A DNA stretch of 64,000 nucleotides from Thalassoglobus sp. JC818. Its GTDB lineage: Bacteria; Planctomycetota; Planctomycetia; Planctomycetales; Planctomycetaceae. The DNA lies in assembly GCF_040717535.1 (NCBI RefSeq), contig NZ_JBFEFI010000003.1, positions 380,001 to 444,000 on the forward strand, read 5' to 3'. The notes beneath the pieces were generated by a model. The model was not told the DNA's origin and made no database searches. It saw only the letters and a list, made by a program, of their open reading frames with translations. Below, piece after piece: positions 8,816-17,482 of this stretch (position 1 is the first letter of the stretch; the number at the start of each line of letters is the position of its first letter). The position numbers and the translations under genes were made by a program.

Positions 8816-10249
8816 TTATCCTCCTTGAGAGCATGATACACCCGAAGTGGCGGATTGTCTGCCATTTTCCAGCGACTCTGCCGTTCGCTCAAGGAGTGAA
8901 TCGAACAAATCCAGCGACGTTTCTGCCTGTTCACGAGTCATTGTCATGGGTGGACTGACTCGCAACACCTTTCCGGCCAATGCTCCAAGAAGGTGAATGC
9001 CATCCCCGCCTTCTTCGCCGAGGTAGCACTGCTTGACGATTTCGTTCGCGACTTCAGCAGGAGAATGGTCAGCATAGGCATCACATTCAACTCCGAACAC
9101 CAGACCTTCACCTCGAACTTTTGCGATGAGAGGACTCGCTTTCGCCTGAATCAAACGATCTGCAAACAGCTTGCCGATCATCCTGGTGTTTTCAAGAACA
9201 TCAGTCGATTCGAACTCGTCGAGCGTTGCCAGGACAGCTGCACAGCTGAATGGGTTGGCACTCCAGGTGTCGGAAGCTGCTCCGTAGTTCATGTGTTTTG
9301 TGATGTCAGAGCGACCGACGGCGGCGCTGACCGGAACTCCATTCCCCAACCCTTTTCCGAGACACACGAAGTCGGGGCGAAGCCCGTATGCTTCGAACGC
9401 ATACATTTCTCCGGTCCGTCCGAAATTGGCTTGAACCTCATCGAGAATGAAGAGAATGTCGTGCTCGTTGCACCATTGCTGGAGTCGTTGCAGATATTCT
9501 TTCGGAGGATGAAAACTCCCGCCTCCGCCGAGATACGGTTCTGTGATGAGGCAATTGATTTCGCTTCCGTATTCGTTCCAGAGCGAATTCAATTCCTGTT
9601 CGTACTCTTGGAAATCAAACTCTTCGGACGGCTGTTCCAGGTCATCACACGATGCCATCGGGAAGCTGACGAAGGTGACGCGAGGGTCGCGATCACGATC
9701 CGTTTCACACCCGGTGACCGCTCCCGCGAGTCCTTTTTTGCCGTGGAAACCGTGGCGAGTCGCGAGAATTCGCTGTCGCTTCGGATCTCGCTCGAGACAG
9801 GCCCAAAGTGCTTTTTGTACCGCTTCCGATCCCGAAGCTGACCACAAGACATGGTCGAGCAGTTCTCCGCCGGAGCTTTGTTGGAGACTCTTTCGAAGCC
9901 GGTCGTTTGCTTCGGCTTCGAGATCTGTCATCGCGTTGTATGCCGTGAGCGGCACTGCAGCGAGATAAGGCTCTTCGGATTTCTCGATCTCGTTGAGGTT
10001 CCAACCGAGGTAAGAAGTCAGTCTTTTTAGCCAGCGAGTTGGATTGTGTCCGAGGTTGGAGACGAGAACTCCGGAACTGAAGTCGTAGAGTCGCCGGCCT
10101 TCCGGGGTCCAATGAAAGACACCCGCTGATTTCGAAAAGACAGCCTGGCTCGGAGTATAAGTCCGGAGCGATTTCGGTTCTGAAGAGGTAAGCCGAGCCC
10201 GCGTTGCGTTGGATTGATTTTCGCCTGGATGCTGGATCGGGTTTTGCAT
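8816..10249 (-). CDS. PLP-dependent class III aminotransferase
   Basis: Class III (ornithine/GABA-type) aminotransferase fold of 477 residues. Visible motifs are the glycine loop SASGSEAVQKAL, the RHGFHGKKG segment, ILDEVQANFGRTGEMYAFE with the cofactor-ring Asp (about 270), and CLGKGLGNGVPVSA with the Schiff-base Lys (about 299). The C-terminus has LLGALAGKVLRVSPPMTMT, usual for amino-group acceptors of this class. The substrate cannot be predicted. It is the first gene of a two-gene unit with the exported repeat protein at 7778-8812. Confidence 0.88.
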   Translation of the reverse strand: MQNPIQHPGENQSNATRARLTSSEPKSLRTYTPSQAVFSKSAGVFHWTPEGRRLYDFSSGVLVSNLGHNPTRWLKRLTSYLGWNLNEIEKSEEPYLAAVPLTAYNAMTDLEAEANDRLRKSLQQSSGGELLDHVLWSASGSEAVQKALWACLERDPKRQRILATRHGFHGKKGLAGAVTGCETDRDRDPRVTFVSFPMASCDDLEQPSEEFDFQEYEQELNSLWNEYGSEINCLITEPYLGGGGSFHPPKEYLQRLQQWCNEHDILFILDEVQANFGRTGEMYAFEAYGLRPDFVCLGKGLGNGVPVSAAVGRSDITKHMNYGAASDTWSANPFSCAAVLATLDEFESTDVLENTRMIGKLFADRLIQAKASPLIAKVRGEGLVFGVECDAYADHSPAEVANEIVKQCYLGEEGGDGIHLLGALAGKVLRVSPPMTMTREQAETSLDLFDSLLERTAESLENGRQSATSGVSCSQGG

Positions 10250-10678
10250 GGTCTCGCCTATCGGGAAGGAAGTATCGCAGTATCTCAGACACGTGAACCG
10301 GATGCGAGTTCAAACGAAAATCCGAGGAAATGCTTTGAATTGCGGATTGTGAGGCAGAATCGGGGAAACGATACGGGGACGTTCAAAAAGGGGTGAGGTC
10401 CTGTCAAGTTACCTGGCAGGGGAGGACGATGAGGTTGGGCTGTCACATTGTAACGATACGGCAAGATCTGCACTCCACTCCGAATATTCTCCGTGAGTGC
10501 AGACTTCGTGCCGATAGTTTCGTTTGTTGCACTGATAGTGGAATGACCCATTTCCCCGCAAGCGATTGTCAATCCGGACATTTTCCTATTGCCAGATCCA
10601 GATTCACTGTAGATTTGACCGGGATGGAATCGCCTTGAATGGAATTCGAATTTCTTCAAGAAGAAGGTCAAGGCATCC
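10250..10678. other. Divergent intergenic region
   Basis: About 430 bases between the minus-strand aminotransferase and the plus-strand kinase; it should contain promoters for both. Open frames here have no recognisable domain. No repeat copy or strong hairpin was found. Confidence 0.4.
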
Positions 10679-11506
10679 ATGAGAGGAATCTTCACTGTGG
10701 CACTCAAAGCTCGTCAAAAGCTGGGGAAATATCGGATTGAGAAGCGTCTGAGCGAAGGCGGTTTTGCAACAGTCTACCAAGCTTTCGACACGATCGAGGG
10801 ATTGCGTGTCGCGCTCAAGATTCCACACTCTCAGCAAATTGATGAGCAACTTCTTAAAGACTTTCGAAACGAAGTCCGACTAGCAGCCCGTCTCGAGCAT
10901 CCGAACATTCTGCCGTTGAAAGATGCTTCGATCATTGAAGACCATTTCGTGATCGCGCTGCCGCTTGGCGAAAGAACGCTCGCAGATCGTCTTCAGAAAC
11001 GCGTTTCGTTGAAGACATCGATGAGTCTCGCAGAGCAAATTCTGGATGCTCTGGCTTATGCGCATCAGCAGCGAATCATTCATTGTGACGTCAAACCAGA
11101 GAACATGGTGTTGTTCGATGGCAACACTCTGCGCCTTGCAGACTTTGGAATCGCCAAGGTCGCTTTGAAAACTGTTCGCGGGTCCGGCACCGGGACGATT
11201 GGGTACATGGCTCCGGAACAGGCAATGGGAAAACCATCTCAGCGCTCGGATGTATTCTCGGCGGGCCTGATCATTTATAGAATGTTATCGGGCGTCTGGC
11301 CGGAATGGCCTTACGAGTGGCCACCCTTAGGAATTAAAAAACTTAGAACAAAGGTTCATCCCGAATTCGTCGAATTCTTGAAGAAGGCAATAGAACCAAA
11401 CCCCAGGAACCGCTTTCGTGATTGCATCCATATGAGGAACGCTTTTCAGCGTCTCAAGTCCAAAGTCATGACCTATGCAGAACGACGCAGAACCAAAACT
11501 GCCTGA
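10679..11506 (+). CDS. Soluble Hanks-type Ser/Thr protein kinase
   Basis: A 275-residue kinase consisting of almost only the catalytic domain: glycine loop EGGFATVYQ, VALK with the ATP-anchoring Lys (about 47), helix-C Glu in FRNEVRLAARLEHPN, catalytic loop HCDVKPEN, DFGIAK, and GTIGYMAPEQA. The Arg of the usual HRD is Cys, so it is a non-RD kinase. There is no membrane segment or PASTA-like sensor. The start may be the ATG at 10679 (AAGAAGG upstream) or a GTG at 10697 (AGAGGA upstream). Its last 32 bases overlap the PP2C phosphatase gene, suggesting a kinase/phosphatase pair acting on the same targets. Confidence 0.9.
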   Translation: MRGIFTVALKARQKLGKYRIEKRLSEGGFATVYQAFDTIEGLRVALKIPHSQQIDEQLLKDFRNEVRLAARLEHPNILPLKDASIIEDHFVIALPLGERTLADRLQKRVSLKTSMSLAEQILDALAYAHQQRIIHCDVKPENMVLFDGNTLRLADFGIAKVALKTVRGSGTGTIGYMAPEQAMGKPSQRSDVFSAGLIIYRMLSGVWPEWPYEWPPLGIKKLRTKVHPEFVEFLKKAIEPNPRNRFRDCIHMRNAFQRLKSKVMTYAERRRTKTA

Positions 11507-12461
11507 ACCCGAGCAGTCGGAAGTCGCCAACTCTCCCGCGCTCAATGACACGGTGGAAATGGATGCTCTCGACATTCCATCGTTCGGTGTCCAAGAACCG
11601 ATTGAAATTCCTCCAGTCACGACTGTTGACTGTGTCAACGGTGTCGCTGCCTGGTTGACGATGAAGTCACCCTCGCGCGAGACGGAAAATGAAGACTCGC
11701 TGGGAGTGCTCTCAGCATCAGCTGATCAGGGCATTCTTGTTGTTGCAGACGGACTGGGTGGGCATCGCGGCGGAAAGAACGCTTCTCGTGCTTTGGTGCA
11801 CAGCCTGAGAAAAGGTCTGCCGGTTCCGAAAGAGCCAGAACAAGATCGGCACATTGTCATCAGCAAAGGCTTGAAGGTTCCTTTGCAATCACGAACCGAT
11901 CAACGTGACGGAGACGGGCTTCGCTCGATGATTCTGAATCGCATCGAAGCAGCGAACAGACGGTTGATCAAATCGGGGTCAGGATCTGCGACGACGCTTG
12001 CCCTCGTAGAACTGCAGGGATCAAAAGCGCGCACGTACCATGCGGGCGACTCGCAAATTCTTGTAATGAGTCAGCGAGGACGCATCAAGTACGAGACTGT
12101 TTCACATTCACCAGTGGGCTATGCACTCGAAGCTGGTGTACTCTCTGAGCAGGAAGCGATTTTGCACGAGAATCGTCATTTAGTTTCCAATGTGATTGGA
12201 AGCCGAGACATGTCGATCGAGTTGGGCCCGTGGATCAGTCTGGCTGCTCGTGACACGATCTTGCTGGCATCTGATGGATTGTTCGATAACCTGTTTGCAG
12301 TGGAAATTGTAGAATGCATCCGCAAGGGTTCGCTGGAAGACGGCGTTCACCAGTTGGCTGAGATTGCCGTGAAGCGAATGTGTTCGAGAATTCCAAACTT
12401 ACCGTCCAAACCAGACGACCTGACGATTCTCGCTTACCGTCGGAAACCTCGCTCGGCTTGA
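11475..12461 (+). CDS. PP2C-family Ser/Thr protein phosphatase
   Basis: Metal-dependent protein phosphatase of 328 residues. After an acidic, Pro-rich N-terminal extension of about 60 residues come the PP2C motifs: NEDSLGV, VVADGLGGHRGG with the metal-binding Asp, SGSATTLALVEL, AYHAGDSQ-like THAGDSQ context, LASDGLFDN and PDDLTILAYR. All metal-ligand Asp positions appear intact. The gene starts inside the kinase gene, so translation is probably coupled; the pair is likely a reversible phosphorylation switch. The targets are not visible from the sequence. Confidence 0.9.
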   Translation: MQNDAEPKLPEPEQSEVANSPALNDTVEMDALDIPSFGVQEPIEIPPVTTVDCVNGVAAWLTMKSPSRETENEDSLGVLSASADQGILVVADGLGGHRGGKNASRALVHSLRKGLPVPKEPEQDRHIVISKGLKVPLQSRTDQRDGDGLRSMILNRIEAANRRLIKSGSGSATTLALVELQGSKARTYHAGDSQILVMSQRGRIKYETVSHSPVGYALEAGVLSEQEAILHENRHLVSNVIGSRDMSIELGPWISLAARDTILLASDGLFDNLFAVEIVECIRKGSLEDGVHQLAEIAVKRMCSRIPNLPSKPDDLTILAYRRKPRSA

Positions 12462-12517
12462 TTCAATTTGCGAGAGCCCGGAGTGGTTGAGAATTGTCTC
12501 AGCGACAGGACCTGGCG

Positions 12518-14092
12518 ATGCTTTCGCGAATACTGCTGATCACTTCCATGCTGTTGGGAGTCTGCAATCTTGTTTCCGCAGAGTCACTCAAACTCACTCT
12601 TCGCAAACAAGTTCCGCTGGAACCAGGAAGCTCGAACTTTCACACCCTCTCCGATGAGGAGACCTGGAAAGGCGATCAGACGGCGCTCATTGTTTGCGAT
12701 GTCTGGGACACTCACAATTGCAAGAACGCAGCTTTTCGAGTTGCAGAAATGGTTCCGGTTCTGAATCGCGTCGTCAAAGAAGCACGTCGACGTGGAGTGA
12801 CCATCATTCATGCGCCGAGCAATTGCATGTCGTTCTATCAGGATCACCCAGCCCGCAGTCGCGCCCAAATGACTCCAGCTGCCGATAATTATCCGGAAGA
12901 CATCACACAGTGGTGCTACCAGATTCCATCAGAAGAGCAAGGCGTTTATCCGATCGATCAGACAAACGGTGGTTGCGATGATGACCCGGACGAACATGCT
13001 GCCTGGCAGGCGAGTTTGCGGCCTTTGCTCGAGGAAGAAAAGTGGCCATGGAGACGTCAGCACGCTGCAGTCGAGATTGATCCTGAGCGAGATTACATCA
13101 CTGACCAGGGAGACGAGGTCTGGAACATCCTCGAAGCCAATGGCCTCAGCAATGTGATCATGACAGGCGTGCACACGAACATGTGTGTATTGGGACGCCC
13201 ATTTGGGCTGCGGCGTCTCTCAACCGCTGGCAAGAACGTTGTTCTCATGCGTGACCAAACGGACACGATGTACGATCCGCGGTCTGCTCCCTTTGTCAGC
13301 CACTTCACAGGGACGGATTTGATCGTCGACCACATCGAGCGATTTGTTTGCCCCACGATTCTCAGTACGCAATTGATCGGCGGCAAAGAGTTTCGATTCG
13401 CCGACGATACACGTCCCACACTGGCAATGCTCATTGCGGAAGACGAATACGAGACAGCCAAGTCGCTGCCTGAATTCGCAATCGACACTCTCGGTCACGA
13501 CTACCGAGTTCTCAAAGTCTTCGCGACTCCTTCTGATCGCAACCAGGTCCCAGGCATCGAATCGGTTGCCGATGCGGATGTTTTGTTAGTCAGTGTTCGT
13601 CGTCGCGTATTGCCGGAAAAAGACTTGGAGGTCGTTCGAGAGTTCATCGCCGGTGGGAAACCAGTTGTTGGGATACGAACCGCAAGCCATGCTTTCTCGC
13701 TGAGAAAGGAAGCACCTCCAGAAGGCTTTGCTGACTGGAAAGAATTCGATGCGGAAGTCTTCGGAGGAAACTACACGAATCATTATGGCAATCAGTTGAA
13801 GAGCATGATTACGATTGCCGATGTTGAGCATCCCGTGCTTGAGGGAATCCCTCGCACTCCATTCCAGCAGGGATGGTCGCTCTACAAGACATCTCCGCTG
13901 AAGCCTGAAGCAACTGTCCTCATGACCGGAGCGGTTGAAGGAGAGGATCCAGAGCCGGTTGCATGGACGTTTCGTCGGAAAGATGGAGGACGTTCGTTTT
14001 ACACTTCACTGGGTCACGTCGATGACTTTCAGAACCCAACATTTCAGCAATTGCTCAAGAATGGAATTGACTGGACGCTTGAAGGTCAGTGA
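12518..14092 (+). CDS. Secreted isochorismatase-like hydrolase fused to a ThuA-like domain
   Basis: A protein of about 524 residues. I chose the ATG at 12518, which begins a signal peptide (MLSRILLITSMLLGV, cleaved after SAE or nearby). Residues about 40-285 form a cysteine hydrolase of the isochorismatase family: ALIVCDVWDTH and GVHTNMCVLGRPFG with the nucleophile Cys. Residues about 300-520 resemble ThuA/trehalose-utilisation domains, with VLLVSVRRRVLPEKDLEVVREF and PVVGIRTASHAFS. The same ThuA block occurs in the protein at 15685. The fusion and export suggest degradation of an external carbohydrate or amide, but the substrate is unknown. Confidence 0.83.
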   Translation: MLSRILLITSMLLGVCNLVSAESLKLTLRKQVPLEPGSSNFHTLSDEETWKGDQTALIVCDVWDTHNCKNAAFRVAEMVPVLNRVVKEARRRGVTIIHAPSNCMSFYQDHPARSRAQMTPAADNYPEDITQWCYQIPSEEQGVYPIDQTNGGCDDDPDEHAAWQASLRPLLEEEKWPWRRQHAAVEIDPERDYITDQGDEVWNILEANGLSNVIMTGVHTNMCVLGRPFGLRRLSTAGKNVVLMRDQTDTMYDPRSAPFVSHFTGTDLIVDHIERFVCPTILSTQLIGGKEFRFADDTRPTLAMLIAEDEYETAKSLPEFAIDTLGHDYRVLKVFATPSDRNQVPGIESVADADVLLVSVRRRVLPEKDLEVVREFIAGGKPVVGIRTASHAFSLRKEAPPEGFADWKEFDAEVFGGNYTNHYGNQLKSMITIADVEHPVLEGIPRTPFQQGWSLYKTSPLKPEATVLMTGAVEGEDPEPVAWTFRRKDGGRSFYTSLGHVDDFQNPTFQQLLKNGIDWTLEGQ

Positions 14093-14220
14093 CAACTTCG
14101 GTATCGATAACCTTAATCGGCAATGAGTAACATATCGAGGAACAGGCAGTTCCTGACTCGATCCGATTTGTTGAACAAAACAACGAGGATGGAGTCGCCT
14201 CGAGCCACGGAGGGATCTTT

Positions 14221-15342
14221 ATGGCACAAGAAATTTATCATCCCGGACTACGTGGCGTGATTGCCGGTGAGACGGAAATCTGTCGTCTGGATGACGGAAT
14301 TCAATATCGAGGGTACTGCCTGCACGAACTCTCGGAAGGTGCCTCCTTTCTTGAAGTTGCCTATCTTCTGCTGTTTGATGAACTCCCCAGCGAAGAACAG
14401 TTTGCGGACTTTCTAACGGTCATCAATGAAGAACAGCAATTGCCGCCGATCATCGAACACATGTTCGAGCGCATTCCAGTTCATAACTCTCCGCTGGAAG
14501 TTCTTCGGACTGGCATTGGACTTCTGAGTCACTTCGATCCTCAGCCCAGCGAAAGCCTGCTGTGCGCCGGGCACACTCAGACGATTCGGTTGATGGCGAG
14601 AATTCCACTGCTGATCGGCTGCTGGCACCGCTCCAGATTGGGGCTTCCTGTCCTGCAGCCGAAGCCGGAGCTGAGCTACATCTCGAACGTTTACTATGTC
14701 ATCACCGGAGAGGTGCCCAGTTCTCTGTTTGAACGTGCACTCGACGTGGCGTTCGTTGTATGCGCTGAACACGAATTCAATCCGTCGACCTACGTAGCAC
14801 GAATCGTCGGCTCAACGAGATGCTCACAATACGGACCGATTCTGGCAGCACTCGATGCGTTTATTGGAATGTCTCATGGCGGAGGTGGCGACGGTCCTCT
14901 CGATCTGCTCGACGAAGTCCGGGAACCGTCCGAAGCATCCAAATGGATCTCTCAGCAACGAGCGAATGCAGAGTTCCCCGGGTTTGGGCATCCGGTCTAT
15001 CAGGAATGCGATCCTCGGGCTTCGATTCTGGAAGTTGAATGCGAACGACTTGCGCGAGCTTCGAATCGTCAGGATATGGAAAAGCTCGCTGAAGAAATTG
15101 AACGAGTCATTTGGGAAGAGCGACAACTGCCACCAAATGTCGACTGGCCACTGTGTCGGCTTTTTTCGTACCTCGGTCTCGATCGAGATCTCTTTCGGCC
15201 ATTGTTCGCGGCAGCTCGCGTTGTCGGTTGGAGTGCACACGCACTAGAGCAGTGTGAGACGAACGAAGTGATTCGTCCCCGAGCGCGATATCGCGGTGCA
15301 GTGAACTGCCGATTTGAACCCCTCCGCATGCGGGCTGACTGA
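14221..15342 (+). CDS. Citrate synthase (citrate/2-methylcitrate synthase family)
   Basis: Condenses oxaloacetate with acetyl-CoA (or propionyl-CoA) at the entry of the TCA cycle or methylcitrate cycle. Length is 373 residues, typical of the short dimeric type. The N-terminal block GLRGVIAGETEI, AEHEFNPSTYVARIVGST, the His in MSHGGGGD, PGFGHPVY, the catalytic Asp in NVDWP, and VVGWSAHALEQ with RPRARYRG are all present. The usual GPLHGGANE is altered to GMSHGGGGDGP but keeps the His. GGAGGGAT lies just upstream of the ATG. Context does not decide between citrate and methylcitrate activity. Confidence 0.9.
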   Translation: MAQEIYHPGLRGVIAGETEICRLDDGIQYRGYCLHELSEGASFLEVAYLLLFDELPSEEQFADFLTVINEEQQLPPIIEHMFERIPVHNSPLEVLRTGIGLLSHFDPQPSESLLCAGHTQTIRLMARIPLLIGCWHRSRLGLPVLQPKPELSYISNVYYVITGEVPSSLFERALDVAFVVCAEHEFNPSTYVARIVGSTRCSQYGPILAALDAFIGMSHGGGGDGPLDLLDEVREPSEASKWISQQRANAEFPGFGHPVYQECDPRASILEVECERLARASNRQDMEKLAEEIERVIWEERQLPPNVDWPLCRLFSYLGLDRDLFRPLFAAARVVGWSAHALEQCETNEVIRPRARYRGAVNCRFEPLRMRAD

Positions 15343-15684
15343 TTCGAGCACTTTTGATTTGGTGTTCACGATCTCGCACGAGCAAACACTGTCTCTTCAC
15401 TTGTGAAACAGCACAAGCACGAGCACAGGAATGAGCAACTTGCTCCAGGCACGTCACGTTTGTCTGATCGCCAACGCGGTCCCTTTCCCTCGCGAGATGT
15501 TTTCTCTACCTTGGAGTTTTCAGACCCCAGCAGTCTGAACGTCTCGCTCTGCATGGTCTCCTGTCGCCATCGTTCAATCAAATTCTTGATTGAACGCATG
15601 AGGAATTTACCTCCCGTTCCGGCAACGGATACCTGCACGAGACTCAATACCACTCAGGTTCTAACACACTCAAGGAGTGCTCGG
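15343..15684. other. Intergenic region containing interspersed repeat copy F
   Basis: About 340 bases between citrate synthase and the DUF1080 gene. The open frame continues upstream of the chosen start, but the upstream part is low-quality coding sequence and includes a repeat copy. AAGGAG at 15672-15677 serves the downstream start. Confidence 0.5.
15372..15445 (-). repeat. Interspersed intergenic repeat, copy F
   Basis: Read on the minus strand it begins GAGCAAGTTGCTC, includes TGTGCTGTTTCACAAGT and ends TTTGCTCGTGCGAGA. It begins 30 bases after the citrate synthase stop and is antisense to both flanking plus-strand genes. Confidence 0.82.
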
Positions 15685-17400
15685 ATGAGATTTCTACGGC
15701 TCGCGAGTTTTCTTGTCGCTTGTGCTTGCTTTCATAGTGCCGATGCCGGAGAGCCGGTCTCGCTGATCAAGGGAGATTCGCTCGAAGGTTGGACGCAGCG
15801 AGGCGGCGAAGCGAAGTACTCGATTAAGAACGGCGTGATCGTCGGGGAATCAGTCGTCAACACCCCGAACAGCTTCCTGTGTACCGACCGGGATTACTCT
15901 GACTTCATTCTGGATGTTGATCTCAAGGTCGACATGGGACTGAACTCTGGAATTCAGATTCGAAGCCATGTGGCTGAAGAACCACAAGTCGTTGAGACCA
16001 AAACCTCGAGCGGACAGATTCGCAAGAAGACCATTCCCGTCGGTCGAGTTCACGGTTATCAAGTCGAAATCGACACGTCCGAACGAGCCTGGTCTGGGGG
16101 AATCTACGATGAAGGACGTCGCGGCTGGTTGAACGATCTCTCCGGCGACCAGAACGAAGCAGCGAGAAAAGCGTTCAAGAATGGTGAGTGGAATCACTAC
16201 CGGATTCAGGCGATCGGAAACTCGATCAAGACCTGGGTTAATGGAGTGCCAGCTGCGGATTTGACGGATGGCATGGATGCTTCAGGTTTCATCGCATTGC
16301 AAGTTCATGGAATTGGAGACAATGCATCCCGAGCTGGTACGAAGGTGCGTTGGAAGAACATTCAGATTCAAGAAGTCAAAGCGGACGAAACTGCGAAGAA
16401 AGAGTACATCGATTACTCGGGTAGCAAAGGTGCGGGCGTCGGCAAGAAAGTTGTTCTCATTGCTGGCGATGAAGAATATCGCTCAGAAGAGACGCTTCCT
16501 CAGCTTGCTTTGATTCTGTCGAAACAGCATGGGTTTGATTGCCGCGTTGTCTTTCCCATCAACCCTGAAACAGGTTTTATTGACCCCAACTACGGCGAGA
16601 ACATTCCAGGGCTTGAAGCTCTCGAAGATGCTGATTTGATGATCATTGCCACTCGCTTCCGAGCTCTTCCGGATGAACAGATGCAGTACATTGACCGGTA
16701 CCTGCAACGTGGCGGACCCGTGTTGGGATTGCGGACAGCGACACATGCGTTCAACTTCCCGAAAGGGAGTTCGTGGTCACACTACAGCAACGGCTACAAC
16801 GGTCCCAAAGAAGCTTGGCAAGACGGATTCGGTCGGCTCGTGCTGGGCGAAAAGTGGATCAGTCACCACGGAAAACACAAATCTCAAAGCACACGTGGAG
16901 TGATCGTCGAAGATCAATCGGGTCATCCGATTCTCAGAGGTGTCGAAGGAATCTGGGGACCGACCGACGTTTACGGAGTCCGGTTGCCACTTCCGGGAGA
17001 CTCACAACCGCTCGTTTTGGGGCAAGTCGTCAATCGCGCCGGTGAAGCCACTGAAGGTGATCCGCTGTATGGGATGAGAGATACCGACACAGAGCTTGAT
17101 GACTCTAAGAATGATCCAATGATGCCCATCGTCTGGACGAAGAGCTATCAGGTGCCAGAAGGAGAAGTCGGTCAAGTCGTGACAACGACCATGGGCTCTT
17201 CGACAGACCTGGTCAATGATGGTTTCCGTCAACTCGTCGTGAACTCAGTTTTGTGGCTGACCGGTTTGGAAGAACAGATTCCAACAACCGGTGCTTCCTC
17301 AGAAATCGTCGGAGAGTTTGTTCCGACAGCTTTCGAGTTTCGACGAGGAGACTACTGGCCAACTCGTCAAATGACTGTCGAGTCGATCGAAGCCGAGTAA
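15685..17400 (+). CDS. Secreted DUF1080 (3-keto-disaccharide hydrolase) plus ThuA-domain protein
   Basis: A 571-residue exported protein. The ATG at 15685 has AAGGAG 7 bases upstream and starts a signal peptide ([16 protein letters not shown], then SADAGEP). Residues about 25-215 are a DUF1080 jellyroll domain ([50 protein letters not shown]), a family placed in 3-keto-disaccharide hydrolases. Residues about 245-565 are a ThuA-like domain ([28 protein letters not shown]). Planctomycetes use such exported proteins in polysaccharide breakdown. Two genes upstream is another ThuA-domain protein, so the neighbourhood may be devoted to external sugar derivatives. Confidence 0.88.
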   Translation: MRFLRLASFLVACACFHSADAGEPVSLIKGDSLEGWTQRGGEAKYSIKNGVIVGESVVNTPNSFLCTDRDYSDFILDVDLKVDMGLNSGIQIRSHVAEEPQVVETKTSSGQIRKKTIPVGRVHGYQVEIDTSERAWSGGIYDEGRRGWLNDLSGDQNEAARKAFKNGEWNHYRIQAIGNSIKTWVNGVPAADLTDGMDASGFIALQVHGIGDNASRAGTKVRWKNIQIQEVKADETAKKEYIDYSGSKGAGVGKKVVLIAGDEEYRSEETLPQLALILSKQHGFDCRVVFPINPETGFIDPNYGENIPGLEALEDADLMIIATRFRALPDEQMQYIDRYLQRGGPVLGLRTATHAFNFPKGSSWSHYSNGYNGPKEAWQDGFGRLVLGEKWISHHGKHKSQSTRGVIVEDQSGHPILRGVEGIWGPTDVYGVRLPLPGDSQPLVLGQVVNRAGEATEGDPLYGMRDTDTELDDSKNDPMMPIVWTKSYQVPEGEVGQVVTTTMGSSTDLVNDGFRQLVVNSVLWLTGLEEQIPTTGASSEIVGEFVPTAFEFRRGDYWPTRQMTVESIEAE

Positions 17401-17482
17401 ACGAGATCGGCGTCTCGATCAAAACTCCGAACGATGAATATTGCACTGAGTGCACGAACGGAACGTCGCGAATAATGCTGCC

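Noticed and set aside
8993-9841. Plus-strand open frame of about 280 codons
   Set aside because: Antisense to the class III aminotransferase, which has a complete set of family motifs; no domain in the antisense frame.
12494-12517. Upstream TTG start for the isochorismatase/ThuA gene
   Set aside because: The ATG at 12518 begins directly at a good signal peptide; the extra eight residues would disturb it.
15403-15684. Extended N-terminus of the DUF1080 protein
   Set aside because: The extension covers part of repeat copy F and lacks coding character; AAGGAG and the signal peptide point to 15685.
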